Shown piece after piece: positions 1 through 5,861 of a stretch of DNA of 6,329 nt (positions are counted from its first letter, which is position 1; the number at the start of each line of letters is the position of its first letter). Both the position numbers and the translations under genes were made by a program. The stretch spans positions 1 to 6,329 of the forward strand of contig JAJXXI010000566.1 of the NCBI GenBank assembly GCA_021781185.1. The letters are read 5' to 3'. Origin of the DNA: a bacterium. GTDB lineage: Bacteria > Verrucomicrobiota > Verrucomicrobiia > Limisphaerales > UBA11358. The notes beneath the pieces were generated by a model, which ran no database searches, was not told the DNA's origin, and saw only the letters and a program-made list of their open reading frames with translations.

Positions 1-2322
1 CAGATTCGCCGCCTTGGCCTGCTTGACCGCCTGCAACACGGCTTCGTGCGCTGTGGTTTCCGGCACTAGCATCGCCACGTCGCGGCGACTGGACGGAAAC
101 TGGGGCAACGCCTTGAACGACTTCGCGTGATTCCGCTTGGACAGCAGCAAATCCAGATTGAACTCTGCAAGGAACACCGCGTCGCGCAGATCGTATTTCT
201 TCGCGAGCGCCGGCAGCAACTGGCCGAGTTCGCCCAGCGGAAGTTTTCCACCCAGCGTCACGGCAGCGGATTCGAGGAACAACGCCGTGCTTTCCGCGCG
301 CTTTCCGAACACCACGCCGCGCAGGCCGAATTGCTCAATGAATTCTTCCACCAAACCTTTCAAATCGTAGGCGTCAAACTTCGCATCGCGGTCGTCGCCG
401 GTCCAGAAATTCAGTGCGCGCTGGCCGGTGATGGCGATGGCGATGTTGCGGTTTTCCTTTAATGTGCTGCCAGCATCTTGCTGGCAGTTCTGACCTTTAG
501 TTTGACCTGCCGGCGAGACGCCGGCAGCACGTTGAAACACGCGGCCGATCTCAAACAGGGCCACGTCATAATTCTTGCGGCTGATGTTGTGGCGCAACGA
601 ATGGATCAAACCCGGCAACAAGCTCGGACGAAGCACGTCCATGTCCGAACTCAATGGATTGGCCAGGGCAACGATGTCGGTTTCGCTGATGCCACGAACT
701 TCGGCTTTGGAAATCAGCGTCTGGCCCTGCGCTTCGTTCAAGCCGAGACCCGTCAGGATACGACGCGCTTCGCCGATCTGGTCATAGACGGAATCAAACG
801 CGTTCGCGCCAAGCGCACCGCGCGGCGGTGTGCTGGGGATTTTGTCCACGCCGTAGAGCCGGCCCACTTCCTCGATCAAATCCACTTCGCGCTTCATGTC
901 CACGCGCCACGAGGGAATGCCGAAGGTGCAGATGCCCGGCGTTTGCTCCACAACATTCATGCCGAGTTTTTCGAGGAATGAAATTTGTTCCGCATGAGAA
1001 ATGCCGATGCCGAGCAAGTCCTTCGATTTCGCAAAGTGAAGGGTGATTTGCTTGGGTGCGGCGGGTTGCGGGAAATTATCAATGGAATGCCCGAGCACCT
1101 GGCCGGCGGCGAGATCGCAGATCAACTGCGCGGCGCGACGGCTGGCCCAATCGCAGATGCCCACGTCGCCGCCGCGTTCGTAGCGATATGAGGAATCCGT
1201 GCGCAGTTCCAGTTTCTTGGAAGTTGCACGGATGCTCTGCGGTTTGAAATTCGCGCTTTCGATCAACACGTCCACGGTCTGGTCGTTGATCTCAGAGTTC
1301 TTGCCGCCCATGACGCCGGCCAGAGCAACGGCTTTCGTTTCGTCGGCGATCAACAGCATCTGGTCCGTCAAGGTGCGCTCCTTGCCGTCGAGCGTGGTGA
1401 ATTTTTCACCTTCGGCGGCGCGGCGGATGATGATCTTTGGCGGATTGGTGCCGAGGCCCTTGAGCAAATGATAATCAAACGCGTGCAACGGCTGGCCGCT
1501 TTCGAGCATGACGTAGTTCGTGATGTCCACGACGTTGTTGATGCTGCGGATGCCGACTTTTTCCAATGTGCTGCGCAGCCAGTCCGGGCTGGGGCCGACC
1601 TTAACCTTGCGGACGATGCGCGCGGTGTAACGCGGACATAATTCCGGCTCATCGTTCTGAACGCTGACGAGGCCGTCAATCGGTTCGGATTCCGTGTTGA
1701 GAAACTGGATGACGGGAATTTTTAGTTCGTTGCCGGTGAGCGCCGCGATTTCGCGCGCGATGCCGATGACACTGTTCAAGTCCGGCCGATTCGGCGTGAC
1801 TTCGAGATCATAGACCACGTCGCTGCCGCTGCGGCCGAGATATTCCGCGAACGGCTGGCCGACCTTGGCGTCCTCACGCAGGATGAGCAAGCCGTCTTCC
1901 TTCTTGTGGCCGATGGCTTCGGGATCTAGCAGCAGTTCCTCGTGCGAACACATCATGCCGTGCGATTCCACGCTGCGGATCTTGCCGACCTTGATGGTGA
2001 ACGGCTCCTTGTCGCCGGGCTTCATGGGCAGCGACGCGCCGGGCAGGATGAGCGGCACCTTGTCGCCGGCCTTGAAATTTTGCGCGCCGCAGACGATCTG
2101 GCGTTCGCCATTGCCGTCGTTCACGCGGCAGACGGAGAGCTTGTCGGCGTTGGGATGCTTGTCGCGCGTGACAACCTGCGCCACGACGATTCCCTCGAAC
2201 GCGGCGGAAATCTTCTGCACGCCTTCGACTTCGAGGCCGAGCAAGGTGAGCCGCTCGGTCAATTCCTCGGGCGACCAGTTAAAATCAACGTATTGTTTGA
2301 GCCAGTTAAGGGTGACTTTCAT
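1..2322 (-). CDS. pheT: Phenylalanyl-tRNA synthetase beta subunit, partial (C-terminus beyond the left edge)
   Basis: This is the beta chain of the (alpha-beta)2 PheRS, which charges tRNA-Phe in the cytoplasm. The beta chain binds tRNA and edits mischarged Tyr-tRNA. I read 774 codons from ATG at 2322 to the edge without a stop. E. coli PheT has about 795 residues, so only some tens of residues are missing. Visible in order: N-terminal MKVTLNWLKQYVDF; OB-fold tRNA-binding domain about residues 40-150 (GIVVAQV, HPNADKLSVC, SHGMMCS); TPNRPDLNS (176-184); B3/4 editing domain about 200-390 (GQPLHAFD, AGVMGG, TDSSYRYERGGD); B5 domain about 425-497 (PSWRVDMKREVDLIEEVGRLYG); catalytic-like core (NPLSSDMDVLRPSLLPGL, FEIGRVF); start of the FDX-ACB anticodon-binding domain (PQFPSSRRDVAMLVPE, from about 741). 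Residues about 597-622 are a palindromic-repeat insertion. The gene starts 8 bp after the methyltransferase stop rather than after pheS. No Shine-Dalgarno sequence precedes it. Confidence 0.97.
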   Translation of the reverse strand, partial: MKVTLNWLKQYVDFNWSPEELTERLTLLGLEVEGVQKISAAFEGIVVAQVVTRDKHPNADKLSVCRVNDGNGERQIVCGAQNFKAGDKVPLILPGASLPMKPGDKEPFTIKVGKIRSVESHGMMCSHEELLLDPEAIGHKKEDGLLILREDAKVGQPFAEYLGRSGSDVVYDLEVTPNRPDLNSVIGIAREIAALTGNELKIPVIQFLNTESEPIDGLVSVQNDEPELCPRYTARIVRKVKVGPSPDWLRSTLEKVGIRSINNVVDITNYVMLESGQPLHAFDYHLLKGLGTNPPKIIIRRAAEGEKFTTLDGKERTLTDQMLLIADETKAVALAGVMGGKNSEINDQTVDVLIESANFKPQSIRATSKKLELRTDSSYRYERGGDVGICDWASRRAAQLICDLAAGQVLGHSIDNFPQPAAPKQITLHFAKSKDLLGIGISHAEQISFLEKLGMNVVEQTPGICTFGIPSWRVDMKREVDLIEEVGRLYGVDKIPSTPPRGALGANAFDSVYDQIGEARRILTGLGLNEAQGQTLISKAEVRGISETDIVALANPLSSDMDVLRPSLLPGLIHSLRHNISRKNYDVALFEIGRVFQRAAGVSPAGQTKGQNCQQDAGSTLKENRNIAIAITGQRALNFWTGDDRDAKFDAYDLKGLVEEFIEQFGLRGVVFGKRAESTALFLESAAVTLGGKLPLGELGQLLPALAKKYDLRDAVFLAEFNLDLLLSKRNHAKSFKALPQFPSSRRDVAMLVPETTAHEAVLQAVKQAKAANL
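467..487. repeat. Palindrome 1 of the pheT repeat pair
   Basis: Perfect 9-bp stem CTGCCAGCA / TGCTGGCAG (467-475 and 479-487) around a TCT loop. On the sense (minus) strand of pheT it encodes the CQQDAGS part of the inserted peptide. Confidence 0.85.
507..527. repeat. Palindrome 2 of the pheT repeat pair
   Basis: Perfect 9-bp stem CTGCCGGCG / CGCCGGCAG (507-515 and 519-527) around an AGA loop, which is TCT on the minus strand. It is the inverted partner of the palindrome at 467-487, with A-T pairs replaced by G-C pairs at two stem positions. It encodes the AAGVSPAG part of the inserted peptide. Confidence 0.85.
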
Positions 2323-2325
2323 TTG

Positions 2326-2333
2326 GAAAATTA
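2326..2333. repeat. 8-bp direct repeat, left boundary of the R-M cassette
   Basis: GAAAATTA, identical to 4006-4013 and in the same orientation. On the coding strand it reads TAATTTTC, and its TAA is the stop codon of the methyltransferase. It ends 4 bp before the pheT ATG. The flanking bases on each side differ from the other copy, so the match is exactly 8 bp. It may be a target-site duplication or the homology used at insertion. The sequence is AT-rich, so chance cannot be excluded. Confidence 0.5.
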
Positions 2334-3266
2334 TTTTTTCTTGCGCAGTTTGCTGATGCGATACGCAACCGGCTTTTCACGGAGAGCAAACGCTTCTTCG
2401 CTCACAGCGGGCGCATGAATACATTCAAAGTCCGTCGTGGAAAATAAATTTTCGTTTTCTTCCAGAATCCGTCGTGCTGCCATGCGGCAATATTCCGGGT
2501 CAATCTCAATGCCAAGACTGTTACGTCCCCATTTCATCGCGGCGAGCATCGTTGTGCCGCTACCGCTGAATGGATCAAGAACCGTGTCTCCGTGAAACGA
2601 AAACATTCGGACAAGGCGTGTGGCTAGTTCGATTGGAAATGGTGCAGGATGCTCACGAGTTGAAGCTCCGTTTAGCGTCCAAATTTGCCGAAACCAGTCG
2701 TTAAATTCGTCTTTCGGAATCATGCTCAAACGCCGCTGCTCTTCGGTTGGTTGGCGATAGCCACCGGGCTTGCGCTGCATGAGGATGAACTCAATGTCAT
2801 TCTTGACAATGGCGTTTGGCTCGTAAGGTTTGCCGAGAAACTTGCTGCTCGTGTTTGCCTCGAACGCCGCGTTGGAAATTTTGTGCCAGATAATTGGATT
2901 GAGATTGTCAAAACCCAGTTTGCGGCAAATGACGCAAATGTCGGCATGCAGCGGCACGACGACATGCCGTCCATTTTCTTTGCGAGAGAGACAAACGTCT
3001 CCCACCACGCAAACAAGCCGACCACCGGGCGCAAGCACGCGATAACTCTCTGCCCACACCTGCTTCAAATCATCGAGGAACTCTTCGTAGTCCTGAACGT
3101 GTCCCAATTGGCCAGGGCTGTCGTTGTAACGTTTGAGTTTCCAATACGGCGGCGACGTTGCCACCAGATGCACTGACTCGTCGGGTATGTAAGAAAAGTT
3201 CCGCGCGTCGCCTTGATAGAGACGATGAGTCGTCGGTGTATGGCCATTGTTCGAGGCGGTGCGCAT
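2331..3266 (-). CDS. Type II DNA methyltransferase, beta class (N4-cytosine or N6-adenine), partner of the XhoI-like endonuclease
   Basis: 311-residue S-adenosylmethionine-dependent DNA methyltransferase that would protect host DNA from the adjacent endonuclease. Catalytic motif IV is TSPPYW (37-42). The AdoMet-binding motif I lies near the C-terminus as DPFSGSGTT (231-239), followed by LGIEIDPEYC. A motif X-like helix (HPAPFPIELATRLVRMFS, 206-223) lies between them. The order IV, target-recognition part, X, I defines the beta class. SPPY with DPFSGSGTT is typical of N4-cytosine enzymes such as those for CCCGGG, but the exact base cannot be read from sequence. The ATG lies 3 bp after the endonuclease stop (TGA TAC ATG) with no Shine-Dalgarno sequence, which suggests translational coupling. 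The C-terminus ends in basic residues (SKLRKKK). The gene is GC-poorer than pheS and pheT, consistent with horizontal arrival. Confidence 0.93.
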   Translation of the reverse strand: MRTASNNGHTPTTHRLYQGDARNFSYIPDESVHLVATSPPYWKLKRYNDSPGQLGHVQDYEEFLDDLKQVWAESYRVLAPGGRLVCVVGDVCLSRKENGRHVVVPLHADICVICRKLGFDNLNPIIWHKISNAAFEANTSSKFLGKPYEPNAIVKNDIEFILMQRKPGGYRQPTEEQRRLSMIPKDEFNDWFRQIWTLNGASTREHPAPFPIELATRLVRMFSFHGDTVLDPFSGSGTTMLAAMKWGRNSLGIEIDPEYCRMAARRILEENENLFSTTDFECIHAPAVSEEAFALREKPVAYRISKLRKKK

Positions 3267-3269
3267 GTA

Positions 3270-3998
3270 TCAGTCAGAGTAAGCCGAGACGTGAGCCACA
3301 AGCGATTTCGCAAATTGTAGGAACGCCAAATCTTCCGCCGGTTCGTCAAACTTGCCATTAAGACCAGCAGTTTGGTCTGAAGTTAGAAACGCCGCAGTGT
3401 TGTAATGCCGCTCACGCACAAGCTTACGGCAAAATATTTCATAACGTTTGGCGTAAGACGCATTCACGAATTCCGGAAATACTTTGAAGTGCGGCTCTTT
3501 CACCTTCACCGGACGACGTGAACCATCGCAATCCTCCAACATGAAGATGTAGCCAAGCCAAGGGCGAACGGTTTTGTTAAAAGCCCCCTCCCGAAATGCT
3601 GTCCATAAATCCAGAGCGCTGCCCATCGCCTCTTCAGTTCTATTATTAAAATTATTACCGAACGACGGCCCAATCTGCGACTTGGTTTCCAACGCAAGAA
3701 CAAGCTGACCGTTTTGAACAACGAGCAAATCCCATTCTTTTGTCGGACGGAAGAATCCGGGTAGTTCAAGAGCCGTATTGTAAAAAATGTGTTTCTGCTT
3801 AATTCCAGTTTCCAAAATCAATTCTGTTATCAGGCCTATGAAGCCGTCCATCTGTGCTCCACCAGTAACCGCACTACGAGCACCTTGGTCACGCTGACCA
3901 GAGGAAGCTTGTTTGGCGGACTGGCTTTGCCGTGTCGACCAGTAGCTACCGACAGCCTTAGCCACTCGACGATTTAGCACAGTTGATTCGATTTTCAT
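3270..3998 (-). CDS. Type II restriction endonuclease, XhoI/PaeR7I family
   Basis: 242-residue endonuclease. I recognise the XhoI/PaeR7I family from a conserved core: QMDGFIGLI (49-57), LPGFFRPTKEWDLLV (79-93), LETKSQIGPSFGNNFNNRTE (103-122, continuing EAMGSALD), LEDCDGSRRPV (154-164), and FPEFVNASYAKRYEIFCRKL (174-193). D90 together with E104-x-K106 fits a PD-(D/E)XK nuclease site. XhoI and PaeR7I cut CTCGAG, so the same or a closely related site is expected; this is inference. Length agrees with the family (about 245 residues). The ATG at 3998 lies 12 bp after the pheS stop, in the same orientation, and no controller gene is present. The endonuclease precedes its methyltransferase, so the protective enzyme is translated second. 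GC is low: 25 of 60 bases in 3601-3660, against 42 of 60 in 4741-4800 of pheS. The gene looks complete. Confidence 0.93.
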   Translation of the reverse strand: MKIESTVLNRRVAKAVGSYWSTRQSQSAKQASSGQRDQGARSAVTGGAQMDGFIGLITELILETGIKQKHIFYNTALELPGFFRPTKEWDLLVVQNGQLVLALETKSQIGPSFGNNFNNRTEEAMGSALDLWTAFREGAFNKTVRPWLGYIFMLEDCDGSRRPVKVKEPHFKVFPEFVNASYAKRYEIFCRKLVRERHYNTAAFLTSDQTAGLNGKFDEPAEDLAFLQFAKSLVAHVSAYSD

Positions 3999-4005
3999 GT
4001 AATCT

Positions 4006-4013
4006 GAAAATTA
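4006..4013. repeat. 8-bp direct repeat, right boundary of the R-M cassette
   Basis: Second copy of GAAAATTA, same orientation as 2326-2333. On the coding strand its TAA is the pheS stop codon. The surroundings also share TTTCAT a short distance to the left (start codon plus following bases of the endonuclease here, of pheT at the other copy). The downstream gene therefore begins in a similar context at both junctions. Confidence 0.5.
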
Positions 4014-5015
4014 AAATTGTTTCAAGAACCGCACGTCGTTTTCGTAGAAGAGGCGGATGTCGTTGATGCCGTAGCGGAGCATGGCGATGCGTTCGATGCC
4101 GAAGCCGAATGCCCAGCCGGTCCATTCCTTGGCATCGTAGCCGACGGTCTCGAACACTTGCGGATGCACCATGCCGCAGCCGGCGATTTCCAGCCAGTCC
4201 TTGCCCATCTTCTTGACGAGCGCGTTGGTGAAATCAATCTCGTAGCTCGGCTCGGTGTAGCTGAAATAATGCGGACGGAACCGGATCTTCACGTCGCTGC
4301 CCATGAGTTCGCGGAAGACGAATTCCACCGTGCCCTTGAGGTCGCCCACGGTGACGTTCTTGTCCACGTAAAGCCCCTCGATCTGGTGGAACGTGGGATT
4401 GTGCGTGGCGTCGGCGTTGTCGCGGCGATACACTCGCCCAGGCACGATGATGCGCACGGGCGGCGCCTGTTTTTCCATCACGCGGATTTGCACAGACGAG
4501 GTGTGCGTGCGGAGCAGGCGTTTGTCGGTGGTGTTGAGGTAAAACGTGTCCTGCGAATCGCGCGCCGGATGGTCGGCGGGCGTGTTGAGCGCGTCGAAGC
4601 AATGATACTCGTCCTCGATCTCCGGGCCGTCAGCCACGGCAAAACCGATCTTGCGGAAGGCACGGACAATGTCGTCGGTGACTTGCGTGAGCGGATGCAA
4701 TTTGCCGAGCGCGCGGCAGCGTCCGGGCAGCGTGAAATCGGTCGGCTCCTTCGGCAGCGCGGCTTTCAGCTCCAATTCTTCGCGGCGAGCGGCGAGCGCG
4801 GCTTCGAGTTCCAACTTGGCGGCGTTGATGAGCTTGCCGGCGGCGGGCTTTTCCTCCTTGGAGAGCGTGCCGAGCTGTTTCATGAGCGCGGTGAACTTGC
4901 CGTTCGTCCCGATCCACGCGCCTTTGGTTTGTTCCAGCGCGGCGAGGTCGGGCGCGGCGAGGAGTTCGGCCAGCGCGGTTTGTTTGAGCGGTTCAATCTC
5001 ATTCAGAAATCCCAT
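4011..5015 (-). CDS. pheS: Phenylalanyl-tRNA synthetase alpha subunit
   Basis: 334-residue catalytic chain of PheRS, a class IIc synthetase. It activates phenylalanine with ATP and transfers it to tRNA-Phe; it is active only as the (alpha-beta)2 tetramer with PheT. Length matches E. coli PheS (327). Residues 1-90 form a helical, Ala/Glu/Lys-rich region typical of the tRNA-contacting coiled-coil arm. The catalytic domain shows HPLTQV (107-112), RTHTSSVQIR (169-178), motif 2 GRVYRRDNADATHNPTFHQI (193-212), EIAGCGMVHPQVF (276-288), and motif 3 with the Phe pocket GWAFGFGIERIAMLRYGI (300-317). It ends NDVRFLKQF as in other family members. The gene is complete. The start is ATG at 5015, without a Shine-Dalgarno sequence. 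It follows rplT after a 92-bp gap containing a terminator-like hairpin. The next gene is the endonuclease, not pheT. Confidence 0.98.
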   Translation of the reverse strand: MGFLNEIEPLKQTALAELLAAPDLAALEQTKGAWIGTNGKFTALMKQLGTLSKEEKPAAGKLINAAKLELEAALAARREELELKAALPKEPTDFTLPGRCRALGKLHPLTQVTDDIVRAFRKIGFAVADGPEIEDEYHCFDALNTPADHPARDSQDTFYLNTTDKRLLRTHTSSVQIRVMEKQAPPVRIIVPGRVYRRDNADATHNPTFHQIEGLYVDKNVTVGDLKGTVEFVFRELMGSDVKIRFRPHYFSYTEPSYEIDFTNALVKKMGKDWLEIAGCGMVHPQVFETVGYDAKEWTGWAFGFGIERIAMLRYGINDIRLFYENDVRFLKQF

Positions 5016-5050
5016 AGAATTGAATCTGAAGAATAGCGGATGGCGGCTGG

Positions 5051-5089
5051 AAGAAAAGAAAAACGGGCGACCATTGCTGGTCGCCCGTT
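5051..5089 (-). terminator. Intrinsic terminator or attenuator between rplT and pheS
   Basis: On the minus strand a perfect 12-bp stem AACGGGCGACCA / TGGTCGCCCGTT (5089-5078 and 5073-5062) closes a GCAA loop, which is a GNRA tetraloop. It is followed immediately by a T-rich tract (TTTCTTTTCTT, 5061-5051). It begins 18 bases after the rplT stop. This is the standard layout of a rho-independent terminator. It would end or reduce transcription from the rpmI promoter before pheS. No Phe-rich leader peptide or T-box is seen beside it, so attenuation control is only a possibility. Confidence 0.85.
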
Positions 5090-5107
5090 GCGAAGGTTTC
5101 GTTTGGC

Positions 5108-5491
5108 TCAGGCCTTGGCCAGGGTGGCGCCGGGCTTGGACTTCAACGCGCTCTTGGCAATGTTCACGATTTCCAGGAACGCGGCGTTGTCAGTCGCGGC
5201 GAGGTCGGCGATGATCTTGCGGTCGAGTTCGCACTTGGCGGCGATCAAGCCTTCGATGAGGCGGCTGTAGGTGATGCCGGCGACGCGGGCGGCGGCGTTG
5301 ATGCGGGCCTGCCAGAGATAGCGATAGTTGCGCTTTTTGGTGCGGCGGTCACGGTAGGCGTATTGCCGGCCGTGGTCAACGGCATCGGACGCATAGCGAT
5401 AGAGTTTCGAGCGCTTAAGGCGATAGCCTTTGGCGGCGGTAAGCATTCTTCCACGGCGTTTGCGGGAAGCGGGGGAATTGGTAACGCGCAT
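5108..5491 (-). CDS. rplT: 50S ribosomal protein L20
   Basis: 127 residues, slightly longer than E. coli L20 (118). L20 binds 23S rRNA early in assembly of the large subunit and often represses its own operon by binding the mRNA. Family features are clear: a basic N-terminal extension (ASRKRRGRMLTAAKGYRLKR), then YRDRRTKKRNYRYLWQARIN (46-65), AARVAGITYSRLIEGL, and a C-terminal part with LDRKIIADLA and AFLEIVNIAK. The tail SALKSKPGATLAKA is the likely extra length. The ATG at 5491 lies 36 bp after the rpmI stop, without a Shine-Dalgarno sequence (TTTTAACCATCAACTAAA precedes it). It is co-directional with rpmI, the usual arrangement. Confidence 0.98.
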   Translation of the reverse strand: MRVTNSPASRKRRGRMLTAAKGYRLKRSKLYRYASDAVDHGRQYAYRDRRTKKRNYRYLWQARINAAARVAGITYSRLIEGLIAAKCELDRKIIADLAATDNAAFLEIVNIAKSALKSKPGATLAKA

Positions 5492-5527
5492 TTTAGTTGA
5501 TGGTTAAAAGTTGAGGTAAATCGGGAA

Positions 5528-5743
5528 TCAGCCGCGATGGCTGAAGGGCATGCTCTGGGTAATGCGGTAAGTGTCGGTTGAGTCCACCACGGCGGTTTTG
5601 CCGAGACGGCGCAGGCGCTTGGCGTTCTTGGTTTGAGCCAGATGGCGGCGACCAGCGCGGGAACGCATGACTTTGCCGGTGGCGGTGATTTTAAACCGCT
5701 TGGCGGCGGATTTCTTGGTCTTGATGCCTTTGGGACGACGCAT
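5528..5743 (-). CDS. rpmI: 50S ribosomal protein L35
   Basis: 71-residue, strongly basic protein of the large ribosomal subunit. It shows the L35 signature KTKKSAAKRFKITATGKVMR followed by RAGRRHLAQTKNAKRLRRLG, and ends in a short tail slightly longer than in E. coli (65 residues). I place the start at ATG 5743 (MRRPKGIK); an in-frame TTG two codons upstream (5749) is possible but unnecessary. It is the first gene after the promoter at 5772-5800, giving a leader of only about 20 nt, with no Shine-Dalgarno sequence. infC, which normally precedes rpmI, is absent here. Confidence 0.96.
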   Translation of the reverse strand: MRRPKGIKTKKSAAKRFKITATGKVMRSRAGRRHLAQTKNAKRLRRLGKTAVVDSTDTYRITQSMPFSHRG

Positions 5744-5861
5744 AATCAATTAGTTGTAAAAAAGGGCGCAAACTATACCTGCCCGCCTAGTCATGGGCAA
5801 GCGCGAATTTAGATTGAATTGGTTGTCGTTAATCTGACAGTATCGGCGATCACTTTTCGCC
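5744..5861. other. Divergent intergenic region between rpmI and the GH28-like gene
   Basis: 118 bp separating two divergent genes. It holds the minus-strand promoter for rpmI. On the plus strand I see no convincing promoter. A small possible hairpin, GGCGA (5845-5849) and TCGCC (5857-5861), ends directly at the ATG of the beta-helix gene. No RNA gene is recognised. Confidence 0.6.
5772..5800 (-). promoter_or_regulatory. Sigma70-type promoter for rpmI-rplT
   Basis: On the minus strand, TTGCCC (5800-5795) is followed after exactly 17 bases by TATAGT (5777-5772). Four of six -35 bases and five of six -10 bases match consensus. Transcription would start near 5765, some 20 bases before the rpmI ATG. 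The short leader leaves little room for an L20-type autoregulatory mRNA structure before rpmI. Confidence 0.7.

Larger units (their letters stand above)
465..530. repeat. REPIN-like pair of inverted palindromes inside pheT
   Basis: Two hairpin units lie head to head. Read from either end, both begin GTGCTGCC, followed by a palindrome with a 3-nt TCT loop: GTGCTGCCAGCATCTTGCTG at the left end, GTGCTGCCGGCGTCTCGCCG on the minus strand from the right end. The units differ at two stem pairs, each an A-T pair in one and a G-C pair in the other, so both stems stay perfect. The 19 bases between the stems are not obviously structured. The arrangement matches a REP doublet or REPIN, elements that are usually intergenic and moved by a RAYT transposase encoded elsewhere. 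Here it is inside a gene and in frame, as Rickettsia palindromic elements are. Family membership is inferred from structure only. Confidence 0.75.
2334..4013. other. Putative horizontally acquired R-M cassette inserted between pheS and pheT
   Basis: 1680 bp carrying only the endonuclease and methyltransferase genes. It is bounded by an 8-bp direct repeat and is lower in GC than its surroundings. Deleting this span joins the pheS TAA directly to TTTTCCAA and the pheT ATG, giving an ordinary pheST junction with 8-bp spacing. No integrase, transposase or terminal inverted repeat is seen, so the mechanism of entry is unknown. The boundaries are inferred from the repeat and could be off by a few bases. 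Confidence 0.6.

Noticed and set aside
1..2322. Possible frameshift or break of pheT at the repeat near 465-530
   Set aside because: I read every codon from 2322 to 1. The frame stays open and conserved PheT motifs occur on both sides of the repeat.
4017..5036. A 339-codon open frame on the + strand opposite pheS, with other long + strand frames (127-462, 478-981, 1865-2418, 2685-3176)
   Set aside because: These are antisense shadows of pheS, pheT and the methyltransferase in GC-rich DNA. Their products are Arg/Ala/Val-rich with no family motif, while the minus-strand proteins are unambiguous.
5747..5749. TTG start for rpmI
   Set aside because: The ATG two codons downstream gives the expected L35 N-terminus, so the TTG is unnecessary.
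5819..5846. Plus-strand promoter TTGGTT, 16 bp, TATCGG for the beta-helix gene
   Set aside because: Both hexamers are poor matches and the position was chosen after the fact. It is not strong enough to annotate.
5845..5861. Hairpin GGCGA/TCGCC directly before the GH28-like ATG
   Set aside because: It has only a 5-bp stem with a 7-nt loop, which is easily expected by chance.
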